A stretch of 64,000 bases of DNA from Rubritalea marina DSM 17716 (GTDB lineage Bacteria > Verrucomicrobiota > Verrucomicrobiia > Verrucomicrobiales > Akkermansiaceae), in assembly GCF_000378105.1 (NCBI RefSeq), contig NZ_KB899253.1, positions 62,001 to 126,000 on the forward strand, in the 5' to 3' direction. Shown in pieces: positions 27,639 through 36,132 of the stretch. The notes under the pieces are model-generated. The model was given only the letters and a program-made list of their open reading frames with translations, had not been told where the DNA came from and did no database searches. Made by a program: the position numbers and the translations under genes. Position 1 is the stretch's first letter, and each line of letters begins with the position of its first letter.

Positions 27639-28682
27639 ATGAATTCCCCTCTACTAAGATTGCTGAGCATCATCGCATGCTTGTGTGTCAGTATGGCGGA
27701 CAGCAAAGCCGCCCTATTGATGGATACCTATTTCACGACGGATCCAACGTATGATGATCCAGGTGACGCTACTGATGATTCCTTTGGTTATGATCTGCCT
27801 CTTGATGTTACGGTGTATGATGGCGATGAAATAAAGTTTAAAATCGACGTCGACAAAGGAACTTACGAGTGGGAGGTAAAGCGTGATAAGAACAGCCCGG
27901 CTACGAAGATTGAAAAGACTAGTGATAGTGCTGGGGCCTTCACGTTTGATCCGTCAGGGAAGGACTATGGGGCATTTATATTTGGAAGTCTAGATATCCA
28001 AGAAGGGGCAACAATTAAGTTGGACATGAAAGATGACGGTGGGACCTACCCCGGGTTTGCGATTCTAACCACTGGTGGCTTGTCGATTGCTGCCGAAATT
28101 GAATATGATGGAGAAGGCGATGGTCCGGGTGGGGATGTGTATTTGTATTCCCAGGGTACCATGACGCTTTCATCTCACATTTCCTTGGATGGAGATGATA
28201 ATCATGATGATAATATGGGCAATGGAGGAAACTTGATTCTTCAAGCCGATGAAATTATTCTGGACGGAGCGACTTTATCCGCAACTGGTGGACAGGGTGA
28301 TAAAAAGAATGATACTGGCGGAGCTGGTGGTAGTTTCTTAATTGATACGAACACATTGTCATTGGAAAATTACGACACAGAAGCTGGGCCGTATTTTGAT
28401 ATTCGCGGTGGCGAAGGTGACAAGAAAGATGGTGAGCTTGGTGATGGCGGAGTGGCTCGGCTGTATGCCGATGAAATCGACTTAGATGGAGTTTCTCAAC
28501 CCGGGGACGATTTTTCTGATCTAGACCTTTTTGTAGAGTTGTTCGACGCGTCTCATTCGGTGAATGATGCCAATGTTGGTTCCGCAATTTTAGTTACCAC
28601 TGCGGTGCCTGAGCCCAGTGCCACCGTGGCGTTGATGCTAGGAAGTGTGATGCTGCTGACGTCTCGCAAGCGCACCTTGTGA
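27639..28682 (+). CDS. PEP-CTERM sorting-domain secreted protein, beta-rich
   Basis: The 347-residue protein has a signal peptide (LLSIIACLCVSMADSKA). The acidic middle is rich in Asp and Gly (for example SLDGDDNHDDNMGNGGNL) and resembles a beta-helical exposed domain. The C-terminus AVPEPSATVALMLGSVMLL with a terminal SRKR is a PEP-CTERM tail. No other domain is recognised. It differs from the PEP-CTERM protein at 3638-4333 except in the tail. Confidence 0.8.
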   Translation: MNSPLLRLLSIIACLCVSMADSKAALLMDTYFTTDPTYDDPGDATDDSFGYDLPLDVTVYDGDEIKFKIDVDKGTYEWEVKRDKNSPATKIEKTSDSAGAFTFDPSGKDYGAFIFGSLDIQEGATIKLDMKDDGGTYPGFAILTTGGLSIAAEIEYDGEGDGPGGDVYLYSQGTMTLSSHISLDGDDNHDDNMGNGGNLILQADEIILDGATLSATGGQGDKKNDTGGAGGSFLIDTNTLSLENYDTEAGPYFDIRGGEGDKKDGELGDGGVARLYADEIDLDGVSQPGDDFSDLDLFVELFDASHSVNDANVGSAILVTTAVPEPSATVALMLGSVMLLTSRKRTL

Positions 28683-28724
28683 GCAGAGCGTAAAGGCTGG
28701 CTTGCTGCTCGGCTTAGATCAGAC

Positions 28725-28741
28725 AGAAGCGGGGCTTCTTT
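28725..28741 (+). terminator. Possible weak terminator after the PEP-CTERM gene
   Basis: AGAAGC and GCTTCT form a 6-bp stem around GGG, followed by only three T residues. It is weak, but it lies at the right place between convergent genes. Confidence 0.3.
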
Positions 28742-28774
28742 GACCTAGCGTAGGCTGGGCCTTTAGTGTGTTTT

Positions 28775-29482
28775 CTAATAGGCTACGCTGGAACGAACCG
28801 CTTGGCTTAGCAGCTTAGCTGGCCATTGGCCTGGAGCGGTTTCTTTTGCTCCTAGAAAGCCATAGTTGAGTAGAGAACCAAGTTGTGAATACAAGACTCG
28901 TGACACCGGTCCCAAGCTACCCATGCCCATGAAGGAGGTGGCGATTGGGTGGCCTTCTTGCATGATTTTGGCACAGCGGTACATGTCATCGAGGCTCTTG
29001 TGCATCACCGCTATTTTTACCATGTCGGCACCTAGATCGATAGCGCGGCGGATGCTTGCGCGGATCTCTTCATCTGATGGAGTTAGGTTAAAATTGTGCG
29101 CGGAAGCGACGATGAGGGCTCCATTACTGCGGGCGAGCTCAGCCGACTCTGACATGGCCTCCAGGTTTGCGAGTTCGATGTCGACGAAGTTTGCAAATGG
29201 CGAGAGCCCGACGATCAATTGGCCGCGTTGTTCCTGACTGAGTTCTGCCACTCCACCCTCGCTGGGGCAGCGTGCTGTGATCAAGGTTTGTAGTCGGCTC
29301 GACTTGAGGCTGAGTAATTGTTCGCGCACCTTGGTGATTTCGCTGATGAGTCCATCGAGACGAAATTCTACGATATCGCATTCCTCAGGATCATATTGAT
29401 TCTGGATTTGGGAAACATGGGCAACGGAGCCTACCACCTTGGGGCTCTGAGGCATGCTAGGATGGCTGCGTCTCATACTCAT
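28775..29482 (-). CDS. aroD: 3-dehydroquinate dehydratase, type I
   Basis: The protein (235 residues from ATG 29482) has the type I motifs: VEFRLDGL near the N-terminus, ASAHNFNLTP with the catalytic His, MVKIAVMHKS with the Schiff-base Lys, and MGSLGPVSRVLYSQLGS near the C-terminus. It forms 3-dehydroshikimate in aromatic amino acid synthesis. Start choice is uncertain: ATG at 29482, 29476 and 29455 are all in frame, and the last gives MPQSPKVVGSV, close to the usual family N-terminus. It lies 62 bases after the phosphoesterase gene. Confidence 0.88.
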   Translation of the reverse strand: MSMRRSHPSMPQSPKVVGSVAHVSQIQNQYDPEECDIVEFRLDGLISEITKVREQLLSLKSSRLQTLITARCPSEGGVAELSQEQRGQLIVGLSPFANFVDIELANLEAMSESAELARSNGALIVASAHNFNLTPSDEEIRASIRRAIDLGADMVKIAVMHKSLDDMYRCAKIMQEGHPIATSFMGMGSLGPVSRVLYSQLGSLLNYGFLGAKETAPGQWPAKLLSQAVRSSVAY

Positions 29483-29544
29483 GGGCGTGGATGGTGCACA
29501 TGGAACCACAAGATTCAACTCCAAACCCCGGGGATGTGAGTGAT

Positions 29545-30378
29545 CTAGACTTGGCGGCGCAAGGTGATGCGAGCGAGCTCAGGGGGGCAGGCGAAGCGCA
29601 CGCGTACTCCAGTGGTGCCCACGCCACGGCTGACAAAAATCTGTGAGGCATCGCGCTCATAGCGATCGTAGATGTAAAGTTTGCCAAAGTTGACTTTGGC
29701 AGGAGCATAGCCAAAGAAGGGGACTCGGCATTGCCCGCCATGGGTGTGGCCTGAGAGTTGCAGATCGATCTTCCGAACCGCACGCATGACATCGAAGTAG
29801 TCTGGCTCGTGCACCAGAGCGAGGATACTGGCATCTTCTGGAATGCCATGTAGTGCTGCTTTGGCATTGGGTTTGCCTTTCCACACATAGTCTGTGCCAG
29901 CGATGTAGAGGGGACGCTTGGCACTTGTTTCTAGTTTGAAGTTTTCATTCGAGAGCAGGGGGATCCCTTCCGCTTCGAGCGCTTTTTTGTAGTAACTGCG
30001 TAGGTCGCACCAGCCATCGTGATTGCCTAGGCAGGCCACGGTTCCGTAGGTGGCTTTGGGGCGTTTGAGATGATCGAGGAGTGCGGGGAAGCACTCGGCA
30101 TCGTGGTCCACAAAATCGCCAGTTAGAGCAATGAGGTCGACGGGGTTCTGTTCGAGCGACCGCACCACTTTTTGCATGAGTTTGTGGTCTTTGTCCGGCT
30201 TGTAATGAAAGTCGGTGAGGTGGGCGATGGTGAAGCCGTCCAGCTCTGGGTCGAGATCCTTGATGAAGATCTCTCGTTTCGTCGTGCTGAGGAGGTTTGG
30301 CTCAAGCATGAAGGCATTTCCGAAAGCAGCCGCCATGGCAGCGGCGCTCATCTGGAAGTAGCGTCGGCGGGTAATCAT
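29545..30378 (-). CDS. Calcineurin-like metallophosphoesterase (YaeI-type)
   Basis: The 277-residue protein carries all dimetal motifs: HLTDFHYKPDKD (DxH), ALTGDFVDHD (GD), CLGNHDGW (GNHD), LVHEPDYF and LSGHTHGGQC (GHTHGG). This order is typical of YaeI-like enzymes, some of which act on lipid A precursors such as UDP-diacylglucosamine. The N-terminus MITRRRYFQMSAAAMAAAFG looks like a twin-arginine signal. The substrate is not settled. It lies between thiD and aroD on the same strand, with a 32-base gap to thiD. Confidence 0.85.
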   Translation of the reverse strand: MITRRRYFQMSAAAMAAAFGNAFMLEPNLLSTTKREIFIKDLDPELDGFTIAHLTDFHYKPDKDHKLMQKVVRSLEQNPVDLIALTGDFVDHDAECFPALLDHLKRPKATYGTVACLGNHDGWCDLRSYYKKALEAEGIPLLSNENFKLETSAKRPLYIAGTDYVWKGKPNAKAALHGIPEDASILALVHEPDYFDVMRAVRKIDLQLSGHTHGGQCRVPFFGYAPAKVNFGKLYIYDRYERDASQIFVSRGVGTTGVRVRFACPPELARITLRRQV

Positions 30379-30410
30379 TGATGGTGGGAGTTTGTTGAGG
30401 GAAGGAGGGC

Positions 30411-31226
30411 TCAGGGCTTGAGGGCTCCTGGCCGCAATTGATTGAGGGCTTGGACTTGGCCACCGCTAGGTGACTGGAAGTCAAAGGACTCAGTAATGGC
30501 GGAGTGTACCCAATCTTTAGATGTTTTAACAGCATCAACCATACTTAAGCCTCGTCCGATGTTCGCAGTGATGGCGGCGGATAGTGTGCATCCGGTGCCG
30601 TGTGTGCTGTCGATATCGATCGTGGGTGCGCTAAATCTGTGGTGTTTGCGGTCGGTGTATAGGACATCCACTCGATCGTCGCTTTGTGGCAGGTGCCCAC
30701 CTTTGACAAGGCATGCAATGTTGTAGAGGCTGCTAATTTCTCTTGCAGCATCTTCCATTTCGCTGAGTTGTGAGATCTCTTCCTTGAGGAAAACTGAGGC
30801 TTCTGCGAGATTTGGAGTTACTAGGGATGCGACTGGTAGAAGTCGTTGGGAGTAGGCATCGATGGCATCATCTTCAATCAGATGGGTGCCAGAGCTGGCA
30901 ACCATCACTGGATCCACAATGACGGGTATGGGGAGGTCTTCTAGTAATTCACTCACTGCCACAATGTGTGCTTTGGAGTAGAGCATCCCGGTTTTGATCG
31001 CCTTGATCTGGTAGGTTTCGAGTAAGACTTTGAACTGGTCTTGGAGGATGGCTGGTGGGATGGGATGAATCGAGACTACTTGGTTTGGGGTCTCGGCAAC
31101 AACGCAGGTCAGAGCGGTTAAACCGTGGGTGCCGAAATAGGAAAATGCTTTGAGATCGGCTTGGATGCCAGCTCCGGAGGAACAATCGGAACCAGCGATG
31201 CTGAGGACTACGGGTGGTTTGATCAT
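30411..31226 (-). CDS. thiD: Hydroxymethylpyrimidine/phosphomethylpyrimidine kinase
   Basis: The 271-residue ribokinase-fold enzyme starts at ATG 31226. Motifs are VLSIAGSDCSSGAGIQADLKAF at the N-terminus (quoted in part: AGSDCSSGAGIQADLKAF), KTGMLYS, VIVDPVMVASSG, LVTPNLAEASVFL, LVKGGHLP and the anion-hole motif STHGTGCTLSAAI. It phosphorylates HMP and HMP-P in thiamine synthesis, the step after ThiC, which is encoded at 44.7 kb. No TPP riboswitch is seen upstream of thiD. The start fits the family better than a start 45 bases upstream. Confidence 0.93.
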   Translation of the reverse strand: MIKPPVVLSIAGSDCSSGAGIQADLKAFSYFGTHGLTALTCVVAETPNQVVSIHPIPPAILQDQFKVLLETYQIKAIKTGMLYSKAHIVAVSELLEDLPIPVIVDPVMVASSGTHLIEDDAIDAYSQRLLPVASLVTPNLAEASVFLKEEISQLSEMEDAAREISSLYNIACLVKGGHLPQSDDRVDVLYTDRKHHRFSAPTIDIDSTHGTGCTLSAAITANIGRGLSMVDAVKTSKDWVHSAITESFDFQSPSGGQVQALNQLRPGALKP

Positions 31227-31348
31227 GGTCGGGGTGATGATGGCTAGGGTGAATGGTGAACGATGAACCAAGTGCCAAGATGCTCAATTGGTTCGAAATG
31301 GATCTATGTGAGATTGAGGTAATGGACAATGGAAATCTTCCAAGCTTG

Positions 31349-32329
31349 TCATCCTTGGGGAGCTAGACAACCCGTGCAATCTTGAACCCAATGGCCAAGC
31401 TCGATTTCTTTCAGTTCAGGGTTGCGGTCACAGAGGCAGAGGTTCGGATTGCCTAGGGTGTTGCGGTGACGGAAGGCGCAGCCGGGTGGTGGGTCGATGA
31501 GCGATGGTGGGAGCCCCGGTATGGTAAAGAGGCGTTCGCCTTTGGCGTGCTCCGATGGGGAGGACTTGATCAATGCGCGGGTATAGGCGTGTTTGGGGTG
31601 CTGGATGAGTTGTTTGGTGGGGGCATTTTCTACGACACGTCCTGAGTACATCACCATGATGCGGTCGCAGACTTGTGAGACAACGGCGAGGTCATGTGAG
31701 ATTAAGATCACGGCGGTGCCAAGCTCTTGCTGGCGTTGCTTGATGAGGTCGAGTACTTGCTTTTGAACTGTCACGTCGAGTGCTGTGGTAGGCTCATCAC
31801 AGATGAGAAGGTCGGGCTTGGTGATCAATGCCATGGCGATGACGACGCGCTGACGCATGCCACCCGAGAATTCGTGTGGGAATGCATGCACCCGTTTTTC
31901 TGGGTCAGGGATCCCGACTTCGGCTAGTGCGGTGATTGCGCGTTGTAGGGCTTCTGCTTTGCTAACCTTTTCGTGCAAGAGCACGGGCTCCATCAGTTGG
32001 GTAGAGATTTTGAGGTAAGGGTTGAGAGAGGTCATCGGGTCTTGGAAAATCATGGAGACCTTCTTGCCGCGAATGTTCCTCAGGTCGGACTCCGAGGCGC
32101 TCAGTAGATCCGTCTTGGAATCTAGGATGGCCGTGCCGGAGTGGATTTTCCCTGGAGGCTTGGGGATTAGTCCCATGAGAGAAAAGCAAGTGACTGACTT
32201 ACCTGAGCCAGATTCACCTACGATGCCTAGGGTCTCACCGCGTTCTACAGAAAATGAGACGTCTTCCACTGCGTGCACGACTCCGCTGCGCGTGTGGAAG
32301 TAGGTAGATAAGTGAGAGACTTCGAGCAT
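31349..32329 (-). CDS. Oligopeptide/dipeptide ABC transporter ATP-binding protein (OppD/DppD type)
   Basis: The 326-residue ATPase has Walker A GESGSGKS (residues about 39-46), the signature FSGGMRQRVVIAMAL, Walker B LLICDEPTTALD and the H-loop ISHDLA. The C-terminal extension (GLPPSLIDPPPGCAFRHRN) is the OppD/DppD domain with its Cys-containing motif. It would power peptide or nickel uptake. No permease, OppF or substrate-binding protein gene is next to it, so the partners lie elsewhere. It is divergent from the PAP2 gene. Confidence 0.9.
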   Translation of the reverse strand: MLEVSHLSTYFHTRSGVVHAVEDVSFSVERGETLGIVGESGSGKSVTCFSLMGLIPKPPGKIHSGTAILDSKTDLLSASESDLRNIRGKKVSMIFQDPMTSLNPYLKISTQLMEPVLLHEKVSKAEALQRAITALAEVGIPDPEKRVHAFPHEFSGGMRQRVVIAMALITKPDLLICDEPTTALDVTVQKQVLDLIKQRQQELGTAVILISHDLAVVSQVCDRIMVMYSGRVVENAPTKQLIQHPKHAYTRALIKSSPSEHAKGERLFTIPGLPPSLIDPPPGCAFRHRNTLGNPNLCLCDRNPELKEIELGHWVQDCTGCLAPQG

Positions 32330-32440
32330 TGGGCTTCACTATGCAAAGATCGCAGGACTTGCAGCAAGGAGAAAAGGAGTGCTATTGGTGTTAGTTCGCG
32401 CTGGTGATTTGAAAGTGGCTAGTGCTATAGTTTGGGCGCG

Positions 32441-33058
32441 ATGAGACTGGAGATGAAAGAGCTACTGCGCCGTCTGTATTCAGGCGCTATTTTAGTGATC
32501 TGGATTATCCTTCCATACGCACTTTTGCAAGCGATTGAAATACGCGAAGTTTGGTGGCTTGAGCAAACTCTTTTCGATCGATGGATCGGCATCCACTTCA
32601 ATGCGGTTTGGGTCTATTTTAGTTTTTACTTCTTGCTGGCATTTGCAGGATTGGCACCAGAGCGCAGAGTCTACCTACAATACTTGTACGCTGTTGGGTG
32701 GACGACAATGGCGGCTCACATGATTTTTTTAATGATACCTAGCGGCTTATCTCGCGATGCGATTGAGATGCAAGGAGCGCCTCAGCTGTATCAATGGCTG
32801 GTAGAATATGATAAACCGCGCAATGTCTTTCCATCGTTGCATGTGGCTTTGTCGGTGCTAGCTGGTATGGCACTCCAGCGATCATGCAGATTTTCGTCAT
32901 TCGTCAAGGTGCTCGTTTGGGCTTGGGTATCTGGGATTGTTTGGTCGACGGTGGCGCTTGGTCAGCACGTGATTTACGACGGGATTTTAGGGGCCTTGAT
33001 TGCGGTGGTGACTTGGTGGGTCGTGGGGCGATATGCGACGAGTTTGCACCCTGAATAA
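32441..33058 (+). CDS. PAP2-superfamily membrane phosphatase (inositolphosphotransferase-like)
   Basis: The 205-residue protein starts at ATG 32441 and has five or six membrane spans. The active-site pair is NVFPSLHVALSVLAG (the PSLH motif) and STVALGQHVIYDGILGAL (His and Asp). The Arg usual in the third PAP2 motif is absent, as in the PAP2_3 / Aur1-like group. Such enzymes move phosphate-linked headgroups on lipids. The lipid substrate is unknown. It stands 42 bases before pdxJ. Confidence 0.82.
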   Translation: MRLEMKELLRRLYSGAILVIWIILPYALLQAIEIREVWWLEQTLFDRWIGIHFNAVWVYFSFYFLLAFAGLAPERRVYLQYLYAVGWTTMAAHMIFLMIPSGLSRDAIEMQGAPQLYQWLVEYDKPRNVFPSLHVALSVLAGMALQRSCRFSSFVKVLVWAWVSGIVWSTVALGQHVIYDGILGALIAVVTWWVVGRYATSLHPE

Positions 33059-33100
33059 ACGAGCTTTGACAGAGGCTGCTGGGTGAGGCATATCCAAGTC

Positions 33101-33847
33101 ATGAGTTTACTTTTAGGTGTCAACATTGATCACGTAGCAACCCTGCGCCAAGCGCGATACGCCCTGCAGCCAGATTCTCCGAATGCGGAACCTTCGCCTG
33201 CATCGATTGTTCGGGATGCGAAGGCTGGAGGGGCTGACTCGATCACGATTCACGTGCGCGTGGACCGTCGCCACATGCAGGATGCCGACGCGTATGAGGT
33301 GAAGAATACCTGTGATCTTCCGATTAATCTCGAGATGGGGAATACTCCTGAAATGCTAGCCTTAGCGCTCGATCTGAGCCCCGAGTTTGTTTGTTTGGTC
33401 CCTGAAACGCGTGAGGAAGTGACAACAGAGGGCGGCTTAGATGTGCATGGCCTTTTTGATTCGCTTCAGCCAACAGTCGCGAAGCTCCGCGAGGCTGGTA
33501 TTAAGGTCAGCATGTTCATTGACCCAGATGTGGAGCAGGTGGAGGCATCCGCACGTATTGGGGCTGAGATGGTAGAGCTGCATACTGGCTGCTTCGCCAA
33601 TGCCTTTGGTGATACACGCAAACAGGAAGTGCAGCGCCTGACGCAGGCTGCGAACAAAGGGCATGCTCTCGGTGTCCAAGTGAATGCTGGACACGGCATC
33701 AATTACACGAACATTGTGGATCTTTATGAGGTGCCACATTTCGCTGAATTCAATATCGGCCACTCGATTGTGGCGCGCTCGGTGAAGGTGGGCTTTGAGA
33801 CTGCAGTGGCTGAGATGGTCGAGCTTATGAAAGGATACCAAGGTTAA
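33101..33847 (+). CDS. pdxJ: Pyridoxine 5'-phosphate synthase
   Basis: The 248-residue TIM-barrel starts at ATG 33101 with LLLGVNIDHVATLRQAR. Other PdxJ motifs are AGGADSITIHVRVDRRHMQD, INLEMGNTPEM (catalytic Glu), CLVPETREEVTTEGGLDV and VNAGHGINYTN (catalytic His). It joins DXP with 3-amino-2-oxopropyl phosphate made by PdxA. It is followed at 3 bases by acpS; the pdxJ-acpS pair is conserved in many bacteria. Confidence 0.95.
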   Translation: MSLLLGVNIDHVATLRQARYALQPDSPNAEPSPASIVRDAKAGGADSITIHVRVDRRHMQDADAYEVKNTCDLPINLEMGNTPEMLALALDLSPEFVCLVPETREEVTTEGGLDVHGLFDSLQPTVAKLREAGIKVSMFIDPDVEQVEASARIGAEMVELHTGCFANAFGDTRKQEVQRLTQAANKGHALGVQVNAGHGINYTNIVDLYEVPHFAEFNIGHSIVARSVKVGFETAVAEMVELMKGYQG

Positions 33848-33850
33848 GCT

Positions 33851-34237
33851 GTGGTGATCTTTGGCATTGGTATCGACGTCACAGAAATCGATCGTATCGA
33901 AGATATGATTGAGCGCCTAGGTGAGCGCTTCACTCAGCGGATTTTCACCCAAGAAGAACGAGACTACTGCGAAAGTCAGAAGGCCCCAGCAGTCCACTTC
34001 GCAGGGCGCTTCGCCGTAAAGGAAGCTGTGGCCAAAGCCTTGGGGACGGGCATAGGGAAGGATCTTGCCTTCATTGACGTCAATGTACGGCGTGCTGCAT
34101 CTGGCGCACCCAAGGTGGAGTTGACTGGTGATGGTAAAGCCTTTATGGAGAGGCGCGGGATTCGCCAGATCATGGTAAGCCTCACACACGCAAAGCACTA
34201 CGCAGCAGCGAATGCGATCGCGATTTGCGCCGACTGA
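33851..34237 (+). CDS. acpS: Holo-[acyl-carrier-protein] synthase
   Basis: The 128-residue protein starts at GTG 33851. It shows FGIGIDVTEIDRIE with the magnesium-binding Asp, FAGRFAVKEAVAKALGTG with the catalytic Glu, and VSLTHAKHYAAANAI at the C-terminus. AcpS transfers phosphopantetheine from CoA to ACP. It is coupled to pdxJ, with a 3-base gap. Confidence 0.94.
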   Translation: MVIFGIGIDVTEIDRIEDMIERLGERFTQRIFTQEERDYCESQKAPAVHFAGRFAVKEAVAKALGTGIGKDLAFIDVNVRRAASGAPKVELTGDGKAFMERRGIRQIMVSLTHAKHYAAANAIAICAD

Positions 34238-34265
34238 AAAAAGTGCATATTCTCCATAGTTTTTT

Positions 34266-34294
34266 CTTGCACATGATCGTGAGTTCATGCAGTT
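34266..34294 (+). promoter_or_regulatory. Putative promoter of tRNA-Asn
   Basis: TTGCAC at 34266-34271 and CAGTTT at 34289-34294 are 17 bases apart, with TCCGCC after the second hexamer. The -10 (xAGTTT) and the C-rich sequence after it resemble those of rpsT and rpmH. The tRNA begins 43 bases later. Confidence 0.35.
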
Positions 34295-34337
34295 TTCCGC
34301 CGTCGCGAGTCAGAGTGATCTGATGAATGACACAAGT

Positions 34338-34412
34338 TCCGGCATAGCTCAGCGGTAGAGCGGGTGACTGTTAATCACTAGGTCCTTGGTTCGATCCCAA
34401 GTGCCGGAGCCA
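34338..34412 (+). tRNA. tRNA-Asn (GUU)
   Basis: The 75-base sequence folds as a full cloverleaf. The acceptor stem TCCGGCA pairs with TGCCGGA, the D arm is GCTC/GAGC, the anticodon stem GTGAC/... encloses the loop CTGTTAA (anticodon GTT), and the T arm CTTGG-TTCGATC-CCAAG is intact. Discriminator G is followed by an encoded CCA at 34410-34412. Confidence 0.97.
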
Positions 34413-34593
34413 TTTAATAAGCCTCATTTCCAAGTAGGAGATGAGGCTTTCCTTTTGTCCTCAAATGCGCGCTGGGTAGCCAGTAGAGTAGGGTGGTTTG
34501 ATTCAAGTATTCGACTCTAACATATTGTGACGATTCGCTCACATCGATGATTTCTCTAGACATAGTGTGATTCATGGTGGTGAATATAGTGTT

Positions 34594-34962
34594 ATGTATG
34601 AATTGTCTTTGATGAATGATGGATCTGTGGTGTTCGAGTTGAATGGTGCACCTGACGCGGTCGACATGGAGAATATTCTGCAGCAAATGAGTGAACTCTC
34701 GGAGGGAAAGCAGGGAATGACCATGCTCTATAAGATTTCTTGTTTCGAGATTCCCTCGGCCTCAGCAATGATGGTCAAATTGAGCGATTTACCGAGATGG
34801 ATCGGGGTCATGAAAGCGTTCAAGAAAATGGCAATCGTCACGGAAAAAGCATGGATTCGCAATGTGGCGGAACTTGAAGGTTTTTTGATCAGGGGCCTCG
34901 AAATTAAAAGTTTTGAGTTCGACGAAATTCACCAAGCAGAAGCCTGGCTCGACGAGGGATAG
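34594..34962 (+). CDS. SpoIIAA-like (STAS-type) protein
   Basis: The 122-residue protein starts at ATG 34594, with alternating strands and helices. The C-terminal half (KKMAIVTEKAWIRNVAELEG and SFEFDEIHQAEAWL) matches the SpoIIAA-like group (Pfam PF11964), whose members resemble the anti-sigma antagonist and SEC14 lipid-binding folds. The N-terminal part (LSLMNDGSVVFELNG) fits the first two strands. It is cytoplasmic and stands alone after tRNA-Asn. The role is unknown. Confidence 0.7.
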   Translation: MYELSLMNDGSVVFELNGAPDAVDMENILQQMSELSEGKQGMTMLYKISCFEIPSASAMMVKLSDLPRWIGVMKAFKKMAIVTEKAWIRNVAELEGFLIRGLEIKSFEFDEIHQAEAWLDEG

Positions 34963-35205
34963 AAGCCGCAGGGTAGTGGCCAGAATTTAAGTTTTATAGG
35001 CACCCTCGACTGGGTGCTTCGAAAATGTTAAATATAATCATTCATGACATCTATTTGTTAGCTTTTGTTGATAGATGAATGGTGTGATTTAGTTTTGTGA
35101 TAGATGTGTGTTTATTCAGTTGAATGGATGTGTGAGCTCATGGCATAATGCAGCCCTTCTCGGATTCGAATTGTATCGGATCGAGTCGCCAACCCCTCAT
35201 TCCAC

Positions 35206-36132
35206 ATGAAGAAGCTCCCCATTCTTTTAGCCTTACCACTGTTGTTAGTTAGTTGTGACTCAGGTTCGCATAGTGCCAACCGTGACCTTGAATTAGAAAC
35301 TTCAGATAGAGCGATTGCTGTCGTTGAAGGCAGTGCCAAGCAGGCGGGGATGTCGCGCCTGCTCAGCGTGGATCACTCAAGGCTGGCGGCGGCTGAGGGG
35401 GCTGTTCTTGATGCCAATCGTGTGAGCCTGTATTCGAGTCCGCGCGTCCATTCAATGATGCTAAAAGAGAATATTCGGTCTGGTCTGGATCTGCCGTACC
35501 GAGTGCAAGCGTATTACCACAATGCAGAGTTCGTGGTAGACTATACCTCTGCCGAGTTTGTCGCCATCCGTCATGGAGTGAGCGAGTCGCCAGTGGTGCA
35601 CCTACTAAAGCGCGATTTAGAGGCATTGGTAGAGGGGGTACCAGAGGCGCGTCCGGTCCCTCACGATGGTCTAGAGGAAAACTATGGGATTGTGGAGCTG
35701 CGATCAGGATTTGTCTTTGATGAAACGGTCAGCAAATTGAAGGCAGCAGTGTTGAGCGAGGGGGATACTCAATGGTTTGAGACGATCGACTTCCAAGCTC
35801 AAGCCAAGCAATTTCAGATTGAACTACCGCCAGTGAAGCTCTTGATATTTGGCGCACCGACACCTGGTGCTAGAGCGATGCGTGAGTTTCCGTCCATTGG
35901 TTTGGATGCGTTTCCTCAGAAAGTTCTCGTGTATCAAGATGGGGCGCAGGTGCGTGTGATTTATAATGAAATCCCCGCAATGGCACGCCTGCACTATGGG
36001 GACGCGGCCTTCGCGCACAAGTTTATAGCATTTCGACTCAAGAGTACCCTCGATCAAGCGATCTCGTTGGAGGATAAAGCTATGAGTACTCTTGCTGTCT
36101 CAGAGCTAATTCAAGAGCTTGTTGGGGAGTGA
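35206..36132 (+). CDS. Lipoprotein with two DUF302 domains
   Basis: The 308-residue protein has a lipoprotein signal (LPILLALPLLLVSC, Cys17). Two repeats of DUF302-type sequence follow. The second is clear (FVFDETVSKLKAAV, DFQAQAKQFQIELPPVKLLIFG, SIGLDAFPQKVLVYQDG). The first, at about residues 40-150, is more diverged (NRVSLYSSPRVHSMML, LDLPYRVQAYYHNAEFVV). DUF302 proteins have no settled biochemistry. The last 53 bases overlap the convergent gluQ gene, so the two transcripts can pair. Confidence 0.75.
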   Translation: MKKLPILLALPLLLVSCDSGSHSANRDLELETSDRAIAVVEGSAKQAGMSRLLSVDHSRLAAAEGAVLDANRVSLYSSPRVHSMMLKENIRSGLDLPYRVQAYYHNAEFVVDYTSAEFVAIRHGVSESPVVHLLKRDLEALVEGVPEARPVPHDGLEENYGIVELRSGFVFDETVSKLKAAVLSEGDTQWFETIDFQAQAKQFQIELPPVKLLIFGAPTPGARAMREFPSIGLDAFPQKVLVYQDGAQVRVIYNEIPAMARLHYGDAAFAHKFIAFRLKSTLDQAISLEDKAMSTLAVSELIQELVGE

